A stretch of 64,000 nt of DNA from Prostheceraeus crozeri (taxonomy: Eukaryota; Platyhelminthes; Polycladida; Euryleptidae). Below, piece by piece: positions 62,701-64,000 of this stretch. The DNA is taken from NCBI GenBank assembly GCA_907163375.1, contig CAJQUW010003469.1, forward strand, positions 248,001 through 312,000, read 5' to 3'. The first letter of the stretch is position 1, and each line of letters starts with the position of its first letter. The translations under genes and the position numbers were made by a program. The notes under the pieces were generated by a model. That model saw only the letters and a list, made by a program, of their open reading frames with translations. It had not been told where the DNA came from and did no database searches.

Positions 62701-63830
62701 AAAGCCTGTGTTACGATGCACAGGCCATATCCTTTGTTTATTTAAATTCTCTCTTCAATTAACTTAATATAATATGAGGATTTTGAGACCTTTTGATGTC
62801 TGATTGAATTAAAATGTTTGAAATTCGTCAAATTTTCGCTGTTCATGCATGTAGACATGAACTTCACAAATTAGGCGAATAGTCGTTCATAAACACATGC
62901 GTAAAATACACATGTAAATGAAAGACTTTGTAATGGATCCCTGATGTATGTAGAGTTTTGAAGGTTAAAATTACATTACTCTATGACGTAATTGCCGAAA
63001 TGCATCTCATGACCTCGAAATGATCCGAAACAGGTCCATCGATGGAAGAAAATTTATCTACGAAACTCGTGTCATTCTGAAAAATGCGCATAATCTACTA
63101 TTGTACTTGTGAATTTTTACTTACAATTTTTCAAAAACACTTCAATATTTTTCACTTGTGTGTAAATATTTTACTTAATGGACTAAAAATATATACATAG
63201 GGGAAAATATAATTACTCATCTTCCAAAAATTCCAATCAGTAATGATTTTATGTCTAGTTGATACTTATTACAGTTATGTAATCTTATTAATGCCTGTAA
63301 TGGATGCTGACATGTGCACGTAGTTCCTTATTTCTCCTAAAATGCCCCTTCCAATGGCCGTTACCGCTAGGGCGTCACTGTAGAGTAACATATCTGCTAC
63401 TAGCTTGATAATTATTGCACTTATGACCCTTGCTAACATCCTAACATTGCCATTATTCTGTAGGGAGACAAATGATAGCGAGGACGGTGACGAGGAAGAT
63501 AATGACGACGAATTGGGTAATGATGAAGATGAAGACGACGATGGAACCAGCTTAGCGCTAGATGAACCTGAACCAGACGAACGTGATGAGGAGTCTGATG
63601 ACGAGGAAGAAATCGAAGAACCATCTCGCTCCCGCCATTCTCATCGTTCAGCTTCTCCTCTTTCCCGGGACTTAGGACCCTCATCGGGTGGTCCGCCGAT
63701 CGGTACCGTCATAGGGGAAAATCCAACTCCAAGCTGGGCTTCTTCTCTGCTGCTGGAAGTTCGCTCGCAGGCAGAACAAATGGCAATACTACAACGACAA
63801 CTTGTTGAAGAACGTCAAGAGAGATTGCAG
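20683..63830 (+). CDS. edc4: EDC4 / Ge-1 (Hedls) enhancer of mRNA decapping, 10 exons, 3' end outside window
   Basis: EDC4 is the scaffold that holds DCP1 and DCP2 together in cytoplasmic P-bodies and stimulates mRNA decapping. Coding exons: 20683-20756, 21759-21870, 30663-30842, 37970-38347, 39061-39176, 39242-39325, 42906-43249, 45735-45795, 61495-62004 and 63464-63830. All have GT-AG junctions and matching phases, giving 742 codons with no stop. The first seven exons and the 61-bp eighth encode the N-terminal leader and WD40 domain, with close matches to human EDC4 (KQETVYLTGSDES, RFDWDKRAYFGR, HWKPHDGKP, SRELRIW, LIVLSDVTRSVLYV). Then come a Ser-rich linker and an acidic stretch, and finally WASSLLLEVRSQAEQMAILQ, the start of the helical C-terminal part. 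Introns reach 15.7 kb and are packed with transposons. The ATG at 20683 is the first in frame; a longer leader with more upstream exons cannot be excluded. Confidence 0.9.
21759..21870 (+). CDS. edc4: EDC4 exon 2
   Basis: After CTTTTCAG, the first A completes the codon begun in exon 1, then YLTGSDESSSFNVGDVDIVM and SRVVEASNK follow, aligning with human CLSGDDSS...AKEVEIV...GSNK. The donor is GTAATT. Phase 0 at the 3' side. Confidence 0.9.
22907..23450 (+). mobile_element. hAT-type fragment nested in LINE
   Basis: AGGGCTCCCAC at 22909 resembles the CAGGGCTCCCAC end of the element at 27600. GATTGCGCGAATTTTTAG and TGCTGCGCTAATTTTG resemble that element's subterminal TGCGCAAATTT repeats. A plus-strand frame at 23056-23418 encodes PHGNADSERILKQVANVV, the hAT C-terminal dimerisation motif, then a highly charged helical tail. 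The right terminus was not identified; it is a fragment. Confidence 0.6.
24720..25369 (-). mobile_element. 5'-truncated RTE-like LINE tail nested in another LINE
   Basis: On the minus strand YLGDFITSEGGSERTVRERM, NKWRELASLLRNAH, YTACIRSVLLHG and, after a frame change, LRRFGHVKR and GRPRKT match the C-terminal end of RTE-type reverse transcriptases. It interrupts the host LINE's endonuclease in the same orientation. No clear target duplication was found. Confidence 0.7.
25765..27119. other. EDC4 intron 2 sequence, nothing recognised
   Basis: AT-rich intron sequence with short chance frames only. Confidence 0.4.
27120..27232 (-). mobile_element. tRNA-derived SINE
   Basis: On the minus strand GGTCCCAGTGGCACAGTGG gives a Pol III A-box, and GAGGTCGAAGCC about 45 bases on gives a B-box. 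GGGAAGGGCATCCAGCC follows, a block typical of several invertebrate tRNA SINEs. A second related copy lies at about 50170-50304. Confidence 0.65.
27600..28967. mobile_element. non-autonomous hAT element
   Basis: The ends CAGGGCTCCCACTCC (27600) and GGAGTGGGAGCCCTG (28967) are perfect inverted repeats. GTGTTCAG on the left and ATGTTCAG on the right form an 8-bp target duplication with one mismatch. Several TGCGCAAATTT repeats lie just inside both ends. The interior is AT-rich and non-coding. Confidence 0.82.
28976..30662. other. EDC4 intron 2 sequence, nothing recognised
   Basis: Minus-strand frames at 29802-30074 and 30263-30517 are open but match nothing I know. They may be decayed transposon pieces. 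Confidence 0.35.
30663..30842 (+). CDS. edc4: EDC4 exon 3
   Basis: Sixty codons, phase 0 at both ends, between TTTGCAG and GTAAAC. VKINPIVRFDWDKRAYFGRV matches human VKIQPVAKYDWEQKYYYGNL, the first strand of the WD40 domain. A glycine run (SPGGGGAV) sits where human has NNGSAM. Confidence 0.95.
30843..32815. other. EDC4 intron 3, nothing recognised
   Basis: AT-rich intron without recognised repeats or coding sequence. Confidence 0.4.
32816..32957. mobile_element. 142-bp hAT MITE
   Basis: CAGGGATCGCAATTTTCCG at the left pairs with GGTGAATTGCGATTCCTG at the right. The 8-bp target duplication ATGCCCAT is perfect (32808-32815 and 32958-32965). Too short to code for anything. Confidence 0.88.
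33513..34016 (-). mobile_element. Penelope-like element fragment with GIY-YIG endonuclease and inverted end
   Basis: The minus strand encodes ITCNKCQQTYIGETQ followed by MRKRILEHLNSK (about 33980-33890), the GIY-YIG nuclease signature (YIGET, R, EH) of Penelope-like retroelements. A 44-bp block (AAGCTTTCCAATAT, TTTTTATTGACCTCTTCTT) is repeated in inverted orientation at 33513-33562 and 33972-34016, as these elements often show. Fragmentary copy. Confidence 0.72.
34325..34395 (+). repeat. tRNA-like sequence (SINE head or tRNA pseudogene)
   Basis: GCTCAGTTGGTTGAGC forms a D-arm, AGGTCTAGTTAACCT a stem-loop with anticodon position AGT, and GTAGTTTCGAATCCTGC a T-arm. The 5' acceptor strand does not pair with the 3' CAGCCGC, so this is not a functional tRNA. 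Confidence 0.5.
34726..35811. mobile_element. pogo/Tc1-type MITE with TA duplication
   Basis: CAGTAGAATTCGCATATATC (34726) is perfectly inverted at 35811 over about 24 bases, with TA on both sides. Inside each end CGCCGATATANGCGAA is repeated several times. The CAGTAGAA-type end and TA target are typical of pogo/Tigger-like elements. No transposase remains. Confidence 0.82.
35897..37594 (+). mobile_element. hAT transposon, nearly intact, 8-bp TSD
   Basis: The left end CAGGGCAATTTTTTTTGAC and right end GTTAAAAAAATTGCCCTA are inverted repeats. The target duplication GTTATAAT is perfect (35889-35896 and 37595-37602). The single transposase frame occupies most of the 1.7 kb. The structure and sequence preservation indicate a recent insertion in EDC4 intron 3, in the sense orientation. 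Confidence 0.93.
36101..37480 (+). pseudogene. hAT transposase with one in-frame stop
   Basis: A BED-type zinc finger near residues 32-57 (FCVFC ... HQSSAKH), as in CGGBP1-like hAT proteins, precedes an RNase H-like core: VFIVVDESEVCGS (first Asp), LLLSDAARYM, CMVHLLHNCAEK, VLTRWGTWL, and the C-terminal dimerisation motif TSAAVERSFSMLGKLL. The frame is interrupted only by a TAG at 37229, about 80 codons before the natural end. Including the stop it spans 459 codons, short for the superfamily (usually about 600 or more). Confidence 0.9.
37970..38347 (+). CDS. edc4: EDC4 exon 4
   Basis: 126 codons, phase 0 at both ends, between TTTTCCAG and GTAAAT. GFNGRVVDLDFS, LACIDENGLVVVYTI, LRRLRWCPYVP and ELFDVDMLAQQ align with the human WD40 blades GFTGSVADLAFA, LACLDEAGNLFVW, RRIIWCPFIP and VWDLDML. 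Confidence 0.95.
39061..39176 (+). CDS. edc4: EDC4 exon 5
   Basis: AITEIAPSPDGFAIATASLD then GSVYFYELPEQ aligns with human LSPDGTVLATASHDGYVKFW, a WD40 blade. The donor is GTGAGT, phase 2. It is followed by an intron of only 65 bp. Confidence 0.95.
39242..39325 (+). CDS. edc4: EDC4 exon 6
   Basis: RMYHWKPHDGKPVNTLIFLD then DRRPGHK matches human LHEWKPHDGRPLSCLLFCDN. Acceptor TATTTCAG, donor GTAAGT, phase 2. Confidence 0.95.
39326..40076. other. EDC4 intron 6, left part
   Basis: No recognised feature; AT-rich. Confidence 0.4.
40077..40155. repeat. two adjacent hairpins
   Basis: ATCATGCACCTGA/TCAGGTGCATGAT (40077-40089 with 40099-40111) and TTAGGTGTGC/GCGCACCTAA (40120-40129 with 40146-40155). 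Both share an AGGTGC core. Perhaps a short MITE remnant. Confidence 0.6.
40455..40699 (+). repeat. three-copy 79-82-bp tandem repeat
   Basis: Units begin GATTGAATCAGAATGGATCC at 40461, 40543 and 40622 and end with TATATCATTATTCATG. Copies differ at only a few positions. Confidence 0.92.
40700..42905. other. EDC4 intron 6, right part, nothing recognised
   Basis: Only short chance frames; no repeats identified. Confidence 0.4.
42906..43249 (+). CDS. edc4: EDC4 exon 7
   Basis: ALTGTDDSRELRIWSCDRWE, LFVRSDLSGRLIVLSDVTRS and VLYVLELEG align with human LITGADQNRELKMWCTVSW, LDLSAEYLILSDVQRKVLYVMEL. Donor CG/GTAGGT, phase 1. This covers the last blade region of the WD40 domain. Confidence 0.95.
44314..45145. 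mobile_element. hAT-like MITE with 6-bp target duplication
   Basis: CAGGGGTCTCACTC at the left pairs with GAGTGAGACCCCTG at the right. CATCTA is perfectly duplicated (44308-44313 and 45146-45151). GGCAAAAAAT-type repeats lie inside both ends. No coding capacity. Confidence 0.88.
45735..45795 (+). CDS. edc4: EDC4 exon 8 (61-bp small exon)
   Basis: Between TTTCTTAG and AA/GTAAGT, this small exon joins phase 1 to phase 2, exactly what the neighbours require. The joined reading ENDSMDGFSNVSVEINASGI then YPKSLQSLQIHF parallels human ENDSLGADG... and HTKALQDVQIRF. The phase fit and alignment make it convincing despite its size. Confidence 0.8.
46067..47531 (+). mobile_element. hAT-like element with 6-bp target duplication and transposase tail
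   Basis: The ends CAGACCTCCCACTC (46067) and GCGTGGGAGGCCTG (47531) are inverted with two mismatches. TATCTG is duplicated perfectly outside (46061-46066, 47532-47537). GTCCTGAAA repeats lie inside both ends. It keeps only the C-terminal coding part of a transposase, so it is an internally deleted derivative. Confidence 0.82.
46777..47392 (+). pseudogene. transposase C-terminal region with charged tail
   Basis: EESIVSERIVKDAIRLFGSV then VPITKKMMQSINRARSEY is homologous to the end of the transposase at 51185-52801 (LVSKRIIQDHTRAIYGG, VTKRMILSARNAAALY). A long charged, probably coiled-coil tail (HLEDEKERR, EQALLESRHESEMAY) follows. The frame breaks between 47001 and 47054. Confidence 0.7.
47538..48189. 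other. EDC4 intron 8, nothing recognised
   Basis: AT-rich; a run of eight or more G near 48065 is the only notable feature. Confidence 0.35.
48190..48420 (-). mobile_element. LINE C-terminal tail fragment
   Basis: The minus strand reads VLDIIRKRKLVIFDHVCRLK then DSGLI, matching the RKRKL..FGH..R...D.LI end of RTE-like LINE reverse transcriptases. Short and broken. Confidence 0.6.
48421..50169. other. EDC4 intron 8, nothing recognised
   Basis: No convincing coding or repeat structure was found; frames at 48480-49476 match nothing known. Confidence 0.35.
50170..50304 (-). mobile_element. tRNA-derived SINE, second copy
   Basis: The minus strand reads GGTCTGCGTGGTACAGTGG (A-box) followed by AAGTGCTTGGC, then GAAGGGCATCCAG. 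It shares AAGTGCTTGGC and GGGCATCCAG with the copy at 27120-27232. The B-box region is decayed. Confidence 0.6.
51046..53583 (+). mobile_element. hAT-type transposon inside the composite nest
   Basis: CAGGGTGTATAACG (51046) is perfectly inverted at 53583. TTAGT is repeated immediately outside (51041-51045, 53584-53588), a 5-bp target duplication, or 6 bp with one mismatch. GGAAAAGTCAGGGAAA-type subterminal repeats are present at both ends. It carries one long transposase frame. Confidence 0.88.
51185..52801 (+). pseudogene. hAT-like transposase with one in-frame stop
   Basis: The frame runs from 51185 to 52801 with a single TGA at 51668, which falls at the Trp of the conserved hAT R-W motif (ATR-stop-IENV). 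Upstream are LLQIAMDGPNVNQATLRLM (catalytic Asp region) and CSLHIVDGAL. Downstream is HGQASVERGFSVNKD, the C-terminal dimerisation motif, then LVSKRIIQDHTRAIYGG and a Lys/Glu-rich tail. The N-terminal zinc finger is absent or in another frame. Confidence 0.85.
53919..55096. mobile_element. MITE with GAGCCG-rich ends and 6-bp target duplication
   Basis: CTAGAGATGTAC (53919) is inverted at 55096. TATGCG is duplicated outside (53913-53918, 55097-55102). The subterminal zones repeat GGCTCG/CGAGCC many times (ACGAGCCG, AAGCCGAGC, GGAGCCGAGCCG). The interior is AT-rich and non-coding. Confidence 0.82.
55103..56599. other. EDC4 intron 8, nothing recognised
   Basis: Short frames only, including 55559-55813 plus, which looks hydrophobic but has no support. 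Confidence 0.35.
56600..57860 (-). mobile_element. RTE-like LINE remnants in two blocks
   Basis: Minus strand: 57857-57454 reads VYGACVRQAMLYG, then MCGVSLSDRKSNDS and RRQRLRWFGHAVRRDE, the C-terminal RT part. 56880-56600 reads VAAAVEEKRKRFA, then YLEDMLDSGGGANAAVTARI and KFRELS, which normally precede it. So the blocks are out of order, from two insertions or a rearrangement. Broken. Confidence 0.7.
57053..57457 (+). pseudogene. hAT-like transposase tail between LINE blocks
   Basis: GGAIKVPITSELLK (start near 57050, one frame) and KANSEFRRDQQASSAYHQRQ then LEKERKEILIGIEVADLQ (next frame) match the VPITKKMM...ARSEY...charged-tail pattern of the element at 46777. It has at least one frameshift. 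No terminal repeats identified for this fragment alone. Confidence 0.55.
58456..59378. other. EDC4 intron 8, unassigned
   Basis: A plus frame at 58430-58858 (142 codons) starts within the MITE terminus and matches nothing known. Confidence 0.3.
59379..59470 (+). mobile_element. single end of an hAT-type MITE
   Basis: CAGTGTTGGGCAGCATTAAT followed by GTTAAGTAGTTACTCCGCTA resembles the widespread TGTTGGGCA...AAGTAGTTACT hAT terminus. No partner end was found, so it is a fragment. Confidence 0.5.
59471..61494. other. EDC4 intron 8, right end, nothing recognised
   Basis: AT-rich intron sequence ending in the acceptor TATTCCTCACAG. Confidence 0.4.
61495..62004 (+). CDS. edc4: EDC4 exon 9 (linker)
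   Basis: It starts SLQSLQIHFK, matching the human strand ALQDVQIRFQ that closes the WD40 domain. It then enters a low-complexity Ser/Pro/Glu-rich linker (SESSEEEP, SSLTGVSPVSS) and ends with an acidic stretch (EVEIDQREEDQEEES). Donor GTGAGT, phase 2. Such a linker is normal for EDC4 and poorly conserved. Confidence 0.9.
62005..63463. other. EDC4 intron 9, nothing recognised
   Basis: AT-rich; a short CATCTAG repeat near 62380 is the only feature seen. Confidence 0.4.
63464..63830 (+). CDS. edc4: EDC4 exon 10 (acidic region and start of helical part)
   Basis: The first 45 or so residues are dominated by Asp/Glu (EDGDEEDNDDELGNDEDEDD). Then comes RSRHSHRSASP and a helix WASSLLLEVRSQAEQMAILQ, RQLVEERQERLQ that parallels human DWPALIWQQQRELAELRHSQ. 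Donor GTGAGT at 63831, phase 0. The rest of the C-terminal self-association domain lies beyond the window. Confidence 0.92.
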
Positions 63831-63904
63831 GTGAGTGTCAAGGGTCATGCTAGCAAACTAGGGATGAGGCGAGGAGGCCTTCAAGCTCTCGCAAACCCCA
63901 CCAA

Positions 63905-63975
63905 GTAAGGATAAGTAGCCCCCAGTGAGAGTGATTCACCTCATGAGAGCGGACAGGTTCGAAACCTAGTACTTT
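63905..63975 (+). repeat. possible tRNA-like SINE head
   Basis: ACAGGTTCGAAACCTAG contains a perfect Pol III B-box (GGTTCGAAACC). TAGCCCCCAGTGAGAG about 45 bases upstream could be a degraded A-box. The sequence is cut by the window edge. Confidence 0.35.
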
Positions 63976-64000
63976 GCTCTCATGCTGAGATATTACACTA

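Overview
This is AT-rich nuclear DNA of an invertebrate animal; the phylum cannot be fixed from the window. Two host genes are clear. An apparently intronless TFIIB gene (gtf2b) lies on the minus strand at 345-1277. A large multi-exon EDC4 (Ge-1/Hedls mRNA-decapping scaffold) gene lies on the plus strand from about 20683 and runs off the right edge. GT-AG introns, very long introns and many transposon families exclude a prokaryote.

Layout: 0-1.3 kb TFIIB. 1.3-20.5 kb is intergenic and full of mobile DNA: an hAT-like MITE, a piggyBac remnant, a 452-base tract with no cytosine at all, a BEL/Pao fossil, a CR1/Jockey-like LINE, a pair of old direct repeats, a 2-kb element with long terminal inverted repeats, a full-length but dead mariner, a Penelope-like palindrome, and three fold-back elements bounded by TA/GATA microsatellites that end just upstream of the EDC4 start. 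20.7-64 kb is EDC4: ten exons (742 codons from the proposed ATG, 3' end missing) whose phases all agree. They encode the N-terminal leader, the WD40 domain, an acidic/serine-rich linker and the beginning of the C-terminal helical part.

The EDC4 introns (65 bp to 15.7 kb) hold most of the sequence. They contain a LINE with two nested insertions, two related tRNA-derived SINEs, Penelope-like pieces, a pogo-type MITE, at least seven hAT-type elements, and a composite nest at 50.4-58.5 kb. Four hAT-like elements have perfect 6-bp target duplications instead of the usual 8 bp, and four fragments share a transposase C-terminal region with a charged coiled-coil-like tail. An 8-bp-TSD hAT at 35.9-37.6 kb is nearly intact, with a single in-frame stop.

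The two host genes act at opposite ends of an mRNA's life: TFIIB in Pol II initiation, EDC4 in decapping in P-bodies. I see no operon-like or functional link between them. The most unusual signals are the cytosine-free tract, the group of 6-bp-TSD elements with its shared C-terminal region, and the cluster of fold-back elements whose arms are themselves tandem arrays.
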